Assembly: GCA_046328525.1 (NCBI GenBank)
Contig: JAXLWK010000004.1
Location: forward strand, 62,001-126,000
From: JBDHWG01 sp046328525
GTDB lineage: Bacteria > Chloroflexota > Anaerolineae > Epilineales > JAHCIE01
Direction: 5' to 3'
DNA: 64,000 bases
The translations under genes were made by a program, and so were the position numbers. Positions 16,921-27,056 of this stretch are shown piece after piece (position 1 is the stretch's first letter; each line of letters opens with the position of its first letter). Below the pieces are notes generated by a model, which saw only the letters and a list, made by a program, of their open reading frames with translations, searched no databases and was not told where the DNA came from.

Positions 16921-18441
16921 CTAACGCTTCTTGAGCGCGCCGGGTGGCGCCGTCTTCTTCCCCTCGTGGCCGATGAAGTTGCCCAGGCCGTACTGCGCCC
17001 ACTTCCCGTCCACGAGGGCGCGGATGTCCGGCGACATGGCGATCTCGTCCGGCCACGTCTGGTGCGGGCCGGGGTCGCGCGCCGTCTTCCGCGTCGCGTC
17101 AATCCCCATCTTCCCGCCGAAGTTCTTCTCCAGCGAGGCGTGGTCCAGGTCATCCGTCGGCCCGTCCACGATGACGACGTCGCGCTTCGGGTCGTAGTTC
17201 GCCAGCACCTCGAACGCCACCTGAGACAGGTTGTGCACGTCCACGTCCTCGTCCACGACGACGATGGTCTTGGCGAGCATCATCAGCCCCATGCCCCACA
17301 GCCCGTACATCACCTTGCGCGGCTGGCCGGGGTAGCGCTTCTTGATGGAGACGATGACCAGGTTGTGAAACGCCCCCTCGGCCGGCATGTTCACGTCCAC
17401 GATCTCGCCCTGGAACAGGCGCATCAGCGGCAGGAACATGCGCTCCGTCGCCTTGCCCATCCAGTAGTCCTCCATCGGCGGCTTGCCGACGATGGTCGTC
17501 GGGTAGATGGGGCGGCGGCGGCGGGTGATGGCCGTGACGTGCATGACGGGGTACGTGTCGGCCAGGGAGTAGTAGCCGGTGTGGTCGCCGAACGGCCCCT
17601 CGACGCGCTGCTCGTTGGGGTCCAAGTAGCCCTCGATGATGATGTCGGCGTCAGCGGGCACTTCCAGCGGCTGCGAGACGCAGCGCACCAGTTCGACCGG
17701 CCGACCCCGCAGGAACCCGGCCAGCATCATCTCGTCAATGTCGGGGGGCAGCGGCGCGGAGCCGGACCAGGTGATGGCCGGGTCGCCGCCGAGGGACACG
17801 GCGACCGGGATCGTCGGCTTGTGGGTCTCCTGGGCGGCGCGCTGGTGCTCCGTCCCGCCCTTGTGGCGCTGCCAGTGCATGCCGAGCGTGCGCTCGTCGT
17901 ACACCTGGAGGCGGTACATGCCGACGTTGCGGCGGCCGGTGCGCGGGTCGCGGGAGAACACCGACGGCAGGGTGATGTACTGCCCGGCGTCCTGGGGCCA
18001 GCACTGGAGGATGGGGAGCTGGTACAGGGAGAAGTCGTCGCGCAGCACGATCTCCTGGCACGCGCCCTTGCTCACGATCTTTGGCCCGACGGCGCGGGCG
18101 ACGCCGAGTAGCTCGACGCCCTTGCTGGCTTTGTCCACCAGGGTACGCGGCATCTCCGGCGTGATGAGGCTGCCGACGCGCTCGCCAAGCTCGTCGAGCC
18201 TCTGCACGCCGAGCGCCCAGGCCATGCGCGCCTCGCTGCCGAACATGTTGATGAGGACGGGGATGTCGTGGCCCTGGACATTCTCGAACAGGAGGGCGGC
18301 GTTCTGGGCGGCCGGCCCCTTGCTCACGCGGTCGGTGATTTCGGTGATTTCGAGGATATTGGAGACGCGGGCCTTGACGCGCTTGAGCTGCCCGCGCTTT
18401 TCGAGGAATTGCACGAATTCGTTGAGGCTACTGTACGCCAT
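16921..18441 (-). CDS. UbiD-family decarboxylase
   Basis: 506 residues from the ATG at 18441 (AGGCGGAG upstream); the frame extends further 5' but without homology. UbiD enzymes use prenylated FMN to decarboxylate unsaturated or aromatic acids, for example in menaquinone or ubiquinone synthesis. Visible family features are GRRNVGMYRLQVYDERTLG and MHWQRHKGG (cofactor-binding Arg region), the catalytic block VEGPFGDHTGYY, and RRRPIYPTTIVGKPPMED. The length matches the family (about 480-500). Neither a UbiX flavin prenyltransferase nor other quinone genes are in the window, so the substrate remains open. The UbiD variant with MHWQRHKGG is often annotated as a menaquinone-pathway decarboxylase. 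Confidence 0.88.
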   Translation of the reverse strand: MAYSSLNEFVQFLEKRGQLKRVKARVSNILEITEITDRVSKGPAAQNAALLFENVQGHDIPVLINMFGSEARMAWALGVQRLDELGERVGSLITPEMPRTLVDKASKGVELLGVARAVGPKIVSKGACQEIVLRDDFSLYQLPILQCWPQDAGQYITLPSVFSRDPRTGRRNVGMYRLQVYDERTLGMHWQRHKGGTEHQRAAQETHKPTIPVAVSLGGDPAITWSGSAPLPPDIDEMMLAGFLRGRPVELVRCVSQPLEVPADADIIIEGYLDPNEQRVEGPFGDHTGYYSLADTYPVMHVTAITRRRRPIYPTTIVGKPPMEDYWMGKATERMFLPLMRLFQGEIVDVNMPAEGAFHNLVIVSIKKRYPGQPRKVMYGLWGMGLMMLAKTIVVVDEDVDVHNLSQVAFEVLANYDPKRDVVIVDGPTDDLDHASLEKNFGGKMGIDATRKTARDPGPHQTWPDEIAMSPDIRALVDGKWAQYGLGNFIGHEGKKTAPPGALKKR

Positions 18442-18683
18442 GTGGACTCCGCCTGTTCTGCGTGGAACGAATACGTTTTGGGTTTTCCTCAATTTCGTGC
18501 TGGCAACGCCGCCGTTCCTTACGTTTGCGGCGCAAATGCCCCTCATCTTCCTCCCTTGACAAGGGAGTTCCCCATGGACAGGTGTCCACCCCCCAACGGG
18601 TGAAAATCGCTGTCACCCCGAACGAAGCGAGGGGGTCTTGACTGCCCCGTGAGGCGAGGGCTGCGTCGCCGGCCGAGAACTTC

Positions 18684-18782
18684 TGGACCACGAAAGGCAC
18701 GAAAGGACGCGAAAAGCACGACAGGGTTGTGTACACGAGACCCCTTTCGCGTCTTTCGTCCCTTTTCCCCTTTCGTGGTCCA
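18684..18782. repeat. Imperfect inverted repeat with CACGAAAGG arms in a 420-base intergenic region
   Basis: Arms at about 18684-18720 (TGGACCACGAAAGG...) and 18750-18782 (...CCTTTCGTGGTCCA) can pair over roughly 30 bases with some mismatches. A related single arm lies at 35698-35750. The stretch 18442-18864 has no supported gene; besides this repeat it contains a short purine-rich repeat near 18612-18640 and sequence leading into the 3' end of the DCC gene. Confidence 0.6.
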
Positions 18783-18864
18783 ACTCCTTTGCGCTACCAG
18801 GCTGTTCTCAAGGGAAACAAGTCTTCGGTCTCTTAGCGGCGTTGCGCCTTTGCGCCCTGGCGTT

Positions 18865-19284
18865 CTAATTCGTCGGCGGTACGGGGTCGCGGTCGCAGTC
18901 GGCGCCGGGGCGAGCGCAGGCGGGCGTGAGGCCGGGGAAGTGGCCCCGGTGGCGGGCGACCCAGGCGTACACCGCGTCCTCGACCGGGGTGACGCCGGGC
19001 CAGAAGTACACGTCCAGTAGCCAGGGCCGGCCGAGTGCCGCCGCCAGCGCCGCGTGGATGGCGGCCGCGCCCCGGTAGCGCCGCCCCTGTCCGTCCACCA
19101 CCCACGCCGCGCCCTCCGCCTGGGCGACCGTCAGCCCGGTATCCGCCAGGACACCGGGCTGTTGGAAGGGGACGATATGCACCTGCCGCCGACGGTCGAG
19201 GCGCTGCACGAGCGCCATGCACAGCGTTCAGAAGTCTCAGCTGCCGTCGAACACCAGGGTCACGGGCGTCGCCAGGAAGGGCAT
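18865..19284 (-). CDS. DCC-family (DUF393) thiol-disulfide oxidoreductase, candidate selenoprotein with UxxU motif
   Basis: Read from the ATG at 19284 (GAGAGG upstream, 12 bases after the previous stop) with TGA at 19239-19237 and 19230-19228 taken as selenocysteine, the protein has 139 residues and starts MPFLATPVTLVFDGSUDFUTLC. This matches the DCC signature (DGxCxFC) with both Cys replaced by Sec (U16, U19). The rest (MALVQRLDRRRQVHIVPFQQ, AAWVVDGQGRRYRGAAAI, LDVYFWPGVTPVEDAVYAWVARHR) fits the DUF393 thioredoxin-like family. Without readthrough the frame would begin at 19218 and lack the active site. A hairpin at 19216-19200 sits at bacterial SECIS distance from both TGAs, and selA lies at 48728. 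It probably catalyses redox or disulfide exchange. Confidence 0.72.
19200..19216 (-). promoter_or_regulatory. Candidate bacterial SECIS hairpin
   Basis: In the mRNA sense GGCGCU (19216-19211), loop CGUGC (19210-19206) and AGCGCC (19205-19200) form a six-pair GC-rich stem with a five-base loop holding G in its second position and U in the third. The loop begins 27 bases after the first TGA and 18 after the second, within the roughly 16-37 base range known for bacterial SECIS elements. A competing pairing CGCUG/CAGCG exists, so a folding calculation is needed. Confidence 0.55.
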
Positions 19285-19296
19285 GCGGCCTGCCTC

Positions 19297-20136
19297 TCAA
19301 TACGGACCGTCGAAGGTGCAGATCTCCGCATCGTGGCCCAGGTGCTTGACCAGCTTGATCGGCTCCAGCGGCTCGCCGAGGATGCCGTCGTGGATGGCCC
19401 AGCTGCGGCCGCGCACCGTCGCGGCGGCGCGCGGCTGGCGGAACGGCGTCGAGCCGTCGAGGCGGGCGAACAGGTCGCCGCCCGGCCCGAAGCGCTCGTT
19501 AAGCTCGGCCATGTAAGCGCCGCCGTAGAGGTAGTCGAAGCCCCAGCGCTCCATCAGGAGGGCGTTGTGGTAGCCGAGGGGGTAGGCGAAGAAGAACTCG
19601 TGCTCCAGGGCTTGCAGGAACCGCTCGAAGTAAGGGATGACCTCCTTGAGCACCAGGCCCAGGCCCCGGCGCACCTGGCCGGGCGCCAGGCCCGCCGCCA
19701 TCGCCGCCAGCTCGGCCTCGAGGTTCCGCCGCGCCTTGCCGAGCATCGTCGAGCGCCCGTGGCCGTCCGTGTCCACCTCGAAGCGCGGCGCAGTGGGGTC
19801 GTTGGTGGTCAGGAACGTCAGCTCGATCTGGCCGTTCGGCGTGTCGCGCGCCTCGCCGTACAGCAGCGGGTCGCGGTCGCTGAGGCTCCGCCAGATGGAC
19901 AGCCACGCCTCGCCGGTGTGGGGCGAGCCGCCGTGCTTGATGACCCGCTCGCCGTCGGCGTTGAGGAACGTCTGTCGGTCAATGTGGTACTCTTCGAGGA
20001 AGTGGGGCGGCAGGAAGCGGCGCACCCACTCGTCGCGCTCTTCCTCCGACTGCGCCGTCAGCGTTTTCAGTGACCGCGTCGGCCCACCGTCCATTCTGTC
20101 CATCGTCTTCGCGGTCTCAGGCAAATCCTCTAGCAT
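19297..20136 (-). CDS. Conserved-looking hypothetical protein upstream of the DCC selenoprotein
   Basis: 279 residues, ATG at 20136. No family recognised. It has no signal peptide or membrane segment. The centre is rich in charged helices (GKARRNLEAELAAMAAGLAPGQVRRGLGLVLKE, quoted in part: LEAELAAMAAGLAPG) followed by an aromatic-rich block (EFFFAYPLGYHNALLMERWG, FDYLYGGAYMAEL). The stop at 19297 is 12 bases before the DCC start, so the two are probably one operon, and the protein may be a partner or substrate of that redox protein. It is divergent from the photolyase gene with an 88-base gap. It has one Cys, near the C-terminus (EICTFDGPY). Confidence 0.7.
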   Translation of the reverse strand: MLEDLPETAKTMDRMDGGPTRSLKTLTAQSEEERDEWVRRFLPPHFLEEYHIDRQTFLNADGERVIKHGGSPHTGEAWLSIWRSLSDRDPLLYGEARDTPNGQIELTFLTTNDPTAPRFEVDTDGHGRSTMLGKARRNLEAELAAMAAGLAPGQVRRGLGLVLKEVIPYFERFLQALEHEFFFAYPLGYHNALLMERWGFDYLYGGAYMAELNERFGPGGDLFARLDGSTPFRQPRAAATVRGRSWAIHDGILGEPLEPIKLVKHLGHDAEICTFDGPY

Positions 20137-20224
20137 GTCACATCTCTCTTCTCATGCGGCCATCTGGAAAGATCAGGTGGCGCAGGCGGCTCAAGAGGAA
20201 CAGAACATCGCTCGGAGAGCCGTC

Positions 20225-21592
20225 ATGCCTGTTACCCTCGTCAATCCCCGCCGCGCCCGCCGTCTCAACGCTGCTGAGCGCCCGCCCCACGCCCAGTGTG
20301 TGATCTACTGGATGAGTCGGGAGCAGCGGGCGCAGGACAACCCGGCGCTGTTGTACGCCCAGGAGTGGGCGCTCAAGCTCGACCTGCCGTTGCACGTCGT
20401 CTTCGCGCTGACCCCGACATTCCCCGGCGCCACCGGCCGCCACTATGACTTCATGCTCACAGGGTTGGCGGAGGTCGAACAGACCCTCCGCCGCCACAAC
20501 ATCGCTTTCTATCTGCTCGACGGCGACCCCGCCGCGGAGGTTCCGCGCCTCGTTCACACCGCCACCCCGGCCCTCGTCGTGACCGACTTCTCGCCGCTGC
20601 GCGTCGGCCGCGCCTGGCGCGAGACTGTGGCGCAGGGCATCAGCGTCCCCCTGGTCGAGATGGACGCCCACAACATCGTCCCCGCCTGGCTGGCCTCGGA
20701 CAAGGAAGAACACGGCGCGTATACCTTGCGGCCGAAGATACACCGCCTCTTGCCCGAGTACCTCACCGATCTGCCGCCCCTTCAGCCGCACCCCCACGGC
20801 CACCCCGGCGCTGCGACGGACTGGGCCGCCGTTCGCGCCGGCCTCCGCGCCGACACATCCGTCGCACCGGCCGCCGGGTTCACGCCCGGCGAGACCGCGG
20901 CCCGGGCCGCCCTGGACACTTTCCTGCGCGAGCGCCTGGCCGCCTACGCTCACAATCGCAATAACCCTGCCATCGCTGGCCAGTCCGACCTCAGCCCATA
21001 CTTCCACTTCGGCCATCTTGCCCCGCAGCGCGCCGCGTGGGAGGCGGCTCGCTACCGCGCCGAGGCCGGGGAGAACGCGGACGCCTTCCTGGAAGAGCTG
21101 ATCGTGCGCCGCGAGCTGTCCGACAACTTCTGCCTGTACCAGCCCGCCTACGACAGCGCCGCCGCGTTCAAGCCCTGGGCGCAGAAGACGCTGGCGGACC
21201 ACCGCGCCGACCCGCGCCCCCACCTCTACACCCACGACGAGCTCGAGTTCGGGCGAACGGCGGACGCGGCGTGGAACGCGGCCCAGGCCCAGATGGTGCG
21301 CCACGGTAAGATGCACAACTACATGCGCATGTACTGGGGCAAGAAGCTCCTGGAGTGGAGCGCCTCGCCCGAAGAGGCGCTGGCGACGGCCATCGCCCTC
21401 AACGACCGCTACGAGCTGGATGGGCGCGACCCCAACGGCTACACCGGCATCGCCTGGTGCATCGGCGGCATCCACGACCGCCCGTGGCCGGAGCGCCCCA
21501 TCTTCGGCAAGATCCGCTATATGAACTACGCCGGCCTCAAGCGCAAATTCGACGTAGACGCCTACATCCAGGCCAACCCACCACTATGCTAA
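20225..21592 (+). CDS. phr: Class II cyclobutane pyrimidine dimer photolyase
   Basis: 455 residues from the ATG at 20225 with GGAGAG just upstream; the longer open frame is not coding before it. N-terminal alpha/beta domain (PPHAQCVIYWMSREQRAQDN, LPLHVVFALTP) and C-terminal FAD-binding helical domain with YAHNRNNPAIAGQSDLSPY, HFGHLAPQRAAWE, FLEELIVRRELSDNFC and HGKMHNYMRMYWGKKLLEW. The RRELSDNF and MHNYMRMYWGKK blocks are typical of class II rather than class I photolyases. It repairs UV-induced thymine dimers with blue light, using FADH-. The length is normal for the class. It stands alone, transcribed away from the hypothetical/DCC operon. Confidence 0.93.
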   Translation: MPVTLVNPRRARRLNAAERPPHAQCVIYWMSREQRAQDNPALLYAQEWALKLDLPLHVVFALTPTFPGATGRHYDFMLTGLAEVEQTLRRHNIAFYLLDGDPAAEVPRLVHTATPALVVTDFSPLRVGRAWRETVAQGISVPLVEMDAHNIVPAWLASDKEEHGAYTLRPKIHRLLPEYLTDLPPLQPHPHGHPGAATDWAAVRAGLRADTSVAPAAGFTPGETAARAALDTFLRERLAAYAHNRNNPAIAGQSDLSPYFHFGHLAPQRAAWEAARYRAEAGENADAFLEELIVRRELSDNFCLYQPAYDSAAAFKPWAQKTLADHRADPRPHLYTHDELEFGRTADAAWNAAQAQMVRHGKMHNYMRMYWGKKLLEWSASPEEALATAIALNDRYELDGRDPNGYTGIAWCIGGIHDRPWPERPIFGKIRYMNYAGLKRKFDVDAYIQANPPLC

Positions 21593-21610
21593 TGTTAACC
21601 TTCACTGCCG

Positions 21611-21735
21611 CGTCGTCATTGCGAGCGTAGCAAAGCAATCTCGCGCTGTGCCAAAAGACCCTCTGTCGCGCTAGGGCCTTGAGTGTACTCTATCGGGAGA
21701 TTGCTTCGTCGCGCTGGCGCGCTCCTCGCAATGAC
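21611..21735. repeat. Dispersed inverted repeat of the CATTGCGAGCG family
   Basis: Left arm TCATTGCGAGCGTAGCAAAG (21613 onward) and right arm ending CGCTCCTCGCAATGA (to about 21733) are inverted copies of the same sequence, with AGCAATCT/AGATTGCT also paired. The same family, in GAAGCGAAGCAATC form, occurs inside the subtilase gene near 50580. The 304-base gap between the photolyase and the SLC13 permease is mostly this element; no gene is seen. As the two genes are convergent it may also act as a terminator. Confidence 0.75.
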
Positions 21736-21896
21736 CCGATGGAAGATGTGCAATAACGGCCAGGCGCGCCTCTCCACGGGGGGACTTGCCTGGCCGTTCC
21801 ATCGTCCTGGATGGTGCGTTTATAACGCACTGCGGCATAGAGAGTATAGCACGGATCGCGCCGTTCCGCAAGGGGGCAACGGTCCAAAATAGACGG

Positions 21897-23783
<1,887 letters not shown>

Positions 23784-23993
23784 ACATTCACCTATCCTGG
23801 TCACCGCAACCACAAAAGTTCAAATACAGAAGCCCCTTGAAGGGACAGCTTTTTGAAGCATAGCAAAGATGAGATGGGCAGGTCAAGTCATGCGTGACTC
23901 CGGCCCCCGGAGAGGGGAAGAACGAGACGGCTTTTGCGAAGCGCAGGAGGGTCTGTCTATACTTTCCTGTGAGAACTCACGCGAGGGAATGTC

Positions 23994-24914
23994 ATGAACA
24001 GTACAACGTCTCGGACGGCGCTGGGGCTGGCGATGCTCGGCCTCGTCGGCGGCAGCATCGCCTGGTATTGGCGCGCCCTGGACCGTTTCCCCGACGACTT
24101 CACGCCGCCCCTCGACGCCGCCAAGACGGCGAGCCTCGGCCGGCCGGCGCCGGTCGGCGGGTGGGGCGGCGGCGGTGGCGGTGTGCGGCGGACGCCGGTT
24201 GTCTTCGTGCACGGCACGACCGGCGCGGCGTGGAACTTCGGCGCGGCGCGGCTGCTGTTTCGGCTGTGGGGCTACAAGCCCGACGAGATGTGGGCGCTGA
24301 CCTACGGTTGGGGGGGCAAGCCGCACGTGGACCCGAACGGCGTCGAGACGCGCGACGACACGGTGGACGAGAACCTGGCCGACCTGGACGGTTTTGTGAC
24401 GGGCGTGCTGGCCTATGTGCAGCAGCGCAACCCGGCGATCGCCCAGGTGGACATTGTGGGGCATAGCATGGGCGGGGTGCTGGCGCGGAAGTGGATGAAA
24501 GTCTACGGGACAAGCCACCTGGTGCGCTCGCTGGTCGCCCTCGACAGCCCGAACCACGGCGTGGACCCGGACGCGATGCGGAACACGCGCTGCCCCGATG
24601 CGCCGAGCCGCTTCTGCGAGGACTTCGCGGCGGGGAGCCAGTGGCTGGCGGAGCTGAACGCGCCGCCGGAAGTGCCGGCGGGCGTGCGCGCCCTGGCGAT
24701 CTATGATGGCACGGACAAGATTTCGTTCCTGGGAACGCCGCTGTCGCCGCAGCTGGAGGGGGCGGACAACATCGCGTACAACCTGGAGCGGGGGGCGCGG
24801 GTCAGCCACGCGGCGTATGTCTACGATTCCGGCGTCCTGCGCACCGTCTTCGACTGGCTGCAAACGGTGGGGATGCCGACGGCGGGGATGCCGACTGAAG
24901 TCGGCGCTACGTGA
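23994..24914 (+). CDS. Membrane-anchored lipase-like alpha/beta hydrolase
   Basis: 306 residues. Residues 8-26 are a hydrophobic anchor (GLAMLGLVGGSIAWYW) followed by a short Gly-rich linker. The alpha/beta-hydrolase core shows VVFVHGTTGAAWNF (oxyanion-hole HG), the nucleophile elbow DIVGHSMGGVLAR (Ser), and LDSPNHGV downstream, as in bacterial triacylglycerol lipases and PGAP1-like esterases. The last residues (MPTEVGAT) are encoded by a GCCGACT-AAGTCGGC palindrome also found in intergenic regions, so the C-terminus was reshaped by a repeat. The gene ends within the 3' end of the convergent ricT (8-base overlap). It probably acts on lipids or esters outside the membrane; the substrate is unknown. 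Confidence 0.85.
   Translation: MNSTTSRTALGLAMLGLVGGSIAWYWRALDRFPDDFTPPLDAAKTASLGRPAPVGGWGGGGGGVRRTPVVFVHGTTGAAWNFGAARLLFRLWGYKPDEMWALTYGWGGKPHVDPNGVETRDDTVDENLADLDGFVTGVLAYVQQRNPAIAQVDIVGHSMGGVLARKWMKVYGTSHLVRSLVALDSPNHGVDPDAMRNTRCPDAPSRFCEDFAAGSQWLAELNAPPEVPAGVRALAIYDGTDKISFLGTPLSPQLEGADNIAYNLERGARVSHAAYVYDSGVLRTVFDWLQTVGMPTAGMPTEVGAT
24889..24912. repeat. GCCGACT/AGTCGGC palindrome inside the hydrolase 3' end
   Basis: The last codons of the hydrolase are a copy of the palindrome GCCGACTGAAGTCGGCGCTA. Two further inverted copies lie at 30638-30701, and a diverged pair at 55045-55115. Here it supplies the stop codon and also lies over the end of the convergent ricT gene. Confidence 0.75.
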
Positions 24915-25809
24915 AAGGAGTCGCGTCGTCCGCCGCGTCCTCGGCGTCTTCTGTCCCTTCGGGGACAATGGGCTTGCCGAACGGGGCCGGGCGGAACTGG
25001 GCCTGGCGCTCCTGAAGCTCGCGCCACTCCTCGGCGGTGACGACGTAGCGCTCCTCGTCCGCCTCGTTGAGCAGGGTCATCGTGCTCTGCATAACGTCAA
25101 TATGGATGACCTTGGCCTGGCCGGTGGCCCACTGGATGCGCGCGCCGACCTTTGGGAACTGCCCCTTGACCTCGACGTAGGTGTCCTGCTCGAAGGTCAG
25201 GCAGCATAGCAGGCGGCCGCACACGCCGGAGATCTCCGGCGGGTTGAGGGGCAGGTCCTGGGTCTTGGCCGTCTTGATGGAGACGCGCGGGAAGTCGGTC
25301 ATCCACGAGGAGCAGCACAGCTCCAGGCCGCACTTGTCTATGCCGCCCAGGAGCTTGGCCTCGTCGCGCACCCCCACCTGCCGCAGCTCGATGCGCGTGT
25401 GCAGCACGCGGGCCAGGTCGCGCACCAGGTCGCGGAAGTCCACGCGCTTGTCGGCGGAGAAGTAGATGGTCAGGCGCGTGCCGTCGAAGGAGTACTCGGC
25501 GCGCACCATCTTCATCGGCAGGTCGTGCTCGCGCACCTTCTGCTTGCTGACGGCGAGGGCCTCGGCCTCCTGCATGCGGAAGCTCTCCATCATGGTCAGG
25601 TCGCGCCAGTCGGCGACGCGCTCCACCGGCTTCAGCGGCTGCACCACCTCATCGTCGTCCACGTCGGTGGTCGGGATGACGACGCGCCCCACCTCGGCGC
25701 CGCGGCTCGTCTGGACGACGACGTAGTCGTTCGCGCTGATGCCGATGCCGGCCGGGTCGAAGTAGTACACCTTGCCCGCTCGCTTGAACCTTATCCCTAC
25801 AACAAGCAT
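24907..25809 (-). CDS. ricT: PSP1-domain protein RicT (YaaT)
   Basis: 300 residues. RicT, with RicA and RicF, forms an Fe-S containing complex that in Bacillus stimulates RNA processing with RNase Y and affects sporulation and competence. Family marks are the N-terminal RFKRAGKVYYFDP, the central KVREHDLPMKMVRAEYSFDG, FSADKRVDFRDLVRDLA, and the Cys-rich blocks GIDKCGLELCCSSW and GVCGRLLCCLTFEQ, which bind a [4Fe-4S] cluster. An acidic tail (VPEGTEDAEDAADDA) ends the protein. It lies just downstream of holB, the same association as in Firmicutes. No ricA or ricF is in the window. The ATG at 25809 is the only sensible start. Confidence 0.92.
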   Translation of the reverse strand: MLVVGIRFKRAGKVYYFDPAGIGISANDYVVVQTSRGAEVGRVVIPTTDVDDDEVVQPLKPVERVADWRDLTMMESFRMQEAEALAVSKQKVREHDLPMKMVRAEYSFDGTRLTIYFSADKRVDFRDLVRDLARVLHTRIELRQVGVRDEAKLLGGIDKCGLELCCSSWMTDFPRVSIKTAKTQDLPLNPPEISGVCGRLLCCLTFEQDTYVEVKGQFPKVGARIQWATGQAKVIHIDVMQSTMTLLNEADEERYVVTAEEWRELQERQAQFRPAPFGKPIVPEGTEDAEDAADDATPFT

Positions 25810-25883
25810 GCTATCCTCTTGGTGTCCCGCACGAAATCCATGCGAAGCAGGCGCAACGGTCGTCGCCCTGAGCGCAGCGAAGG

Positions 25884-25906
25884 GCCTCCCGGCGATGCCG
25901 GGAGGC
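25884..25906. repeat. Perfect GC-rich hairpin between holB and ricT
   Basis: GCCTCCCGGC, a three-base loop and GCCGGGAGGC form a ten-pair stem. It is flanked by sequence of the CTGAGCGCAGCGAAGGG repeat type. It lies in the 136-base space between the holB stop and the ricT start on the same strand and could attenuate transcription, or simply be another dispersed repeat. Confidence 0.7.
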
Positions 25907-25945
25907 TGAGCCGCAGGCGAAGCATGACAGACCTGCCACGCATTC

Positions 25946-27007
25946 TCAGGGCCACGTCAGCAGCAGCACTTCCAACACGAGGCGTGGGTTCGCGTTCCGC
26001 TCTAGCTCGGCGCTCGCCTCACGTAGCGCCCGCAGCGCCCCCGCCAGCTCGGCCGTCGAGCGCCGCTGCGCCAGGGCGTCCAGGGTGGCGCGCTGGTCGC
26101 TGTTCGTCACCCACTCACCGCAGCCCCCCTGGGTCAGCAGGGCGTCGCGCCACCAGCTCTGCCACAGCTCCAGCAGGTCCGGCAGGGCGTCCGGCTTCTT
26201 CGCCAACTCCTCGGCCAGGGCCAGGCGCTCGCCGCGGTCCACCGCCAGGGCGCGCCCCAGGCGCTCCAGGCTCGCCGCGCGCTTCGCCAGCAGCCCAGGG
26301 TCTTTGACGGCGCTGAACGCCCATCCGATGCGCCCACCGCTGAGGTGGGCCAGGCGGTCGGCCTCGGCGGCGGCCACGCCACGCCCCTGGAGCGCCGCGC
26401 TGATCTCGCCGCTCGGCGTCAGCCCCACCGTCACCCCCTGGCAGCGGGAGACCGTCGTCGGCAGGAGGCTGTCGGCGTCTTCCGCCGTCAGGATGAGCAC
26501 CCCGTAGGCCGGCGGCTCCTCCAGCGTCTTGAGGAGGGCGTTCTCGGCGGCCTCGTTCATGCTGTCGGCGCGGCTCAGAATGACGACGCGGTAGTCGCCC
26601 TGGTACGGGCGGAGGGATAGCTCGCGCTGCACCTCGCGCACGGTGTCAATCTTGATCTGGCCGCGGCTGGCCGCCTTGCGCGTCTTGCGCTCGCCTTCGC
26701 CGTCGCCCGTCTCGTCGCCCCCCGCCCCGTCCGGCTCAATGACGCGCAGGTTCGGGTGGGTGAGCGCGGCGACGCGGCGGCACGAGGCGCACACGCCGCA
26801 CGGCGCGCCGGCCGCCCGGGCGTCGCGGTCGCCGCACAGGAGCGCCTGGGCGAAGGCCAGCGCCAGCGTCGTCTTGCCGACGTTGGGCGGGCCGACGAAC
26901 AGGTAGGCGTGGGCCGGGCTGCCGACGGTCAGGCTCCGCTGAAGCTGGCGAACGGCGAGGGCGTGGCCGACGACAGGCCAGCCGAGGGGCGTCACAGACG
27001 TTTCCAT
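25946..27007 (-). CDS. holB: DNA polymerase III delta-prime subunit
   Basis: 353 residues from the ATG at 27007; the upstream part of the open frame is antisense to the flavin reductase region and was left out. AAA+ clamp-loader subunit: VVGHALAVRQLQRSL, Walker A GPPNVGKTTLALAFAQAL, the zinc-binding Cys cluster (CGVCASCRRVAALTHPN), the Walker B/ALLKTLEEPP block (AENALLKTLEEPP), and the SRC sensor (TTVSRCQ). With delta and tau/gamma it opens and loads the sliding clamp. An unusual Gly/Asp-rich loop (DGAGGDETGDGEGERK) interrupts the AAA+ domain between the zinc module and the VREV strand. holA is two genes upstream on the same strand, and ricT follows. Confidence 0.93.
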   Translation of the reverse strand: METSVTPLGWPVVGHALAVRQLQRSLTVGSPAHAYLFVGPPNVGKTTLALAFAQALLCGDRDARAAGAPCGVCASCRRVAALTHPNLRVIEPDGAGGDETGDGEGERKTRKAASRGQIKIDTVREVQRELSLRPYQGDYRVVILSRADSMNEAAENALLKTLEEPPAYGVLILTAEDADSLLPTTVSRCQGVTVGLTPSGEISAALQGRGVAAAEADRLAHLSGGRIGWAFSAVKDPGLLAKRAASLERLGRALAVDRGERLALAEELAKKPDALPDLLELWQSWWRDALLTQGGCGEWVTNSDQRATLDALAQRRSTAELAGALRALREASAELERNANPRLVLEVLLLTWP

Positions 27008-27056
27008 AGACACAGATTCTAGCACACAAAGACACACGCGGGAAACCTGCGCCTCA

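Noticed and set aside
16895..17153. N-terminal extension of the pentapeptide protein by 86 residues
   Set aside because: The added part is Arg/Thr-rich, overlaps the UbiD coding end in another frame, and the ATG at 16895 has its own CAGGAG site.
19200..19300. TGAs in the DCC gene as plain pseudogene decay or sequencing error
   Set aside because: Decay would not place two stops exactly and only on the two Cys codons while keeping all other conserved residues and the ribosome site. A read error would have to strike both Cys codons alike. It remains to be confirmed but is the less likely reading.
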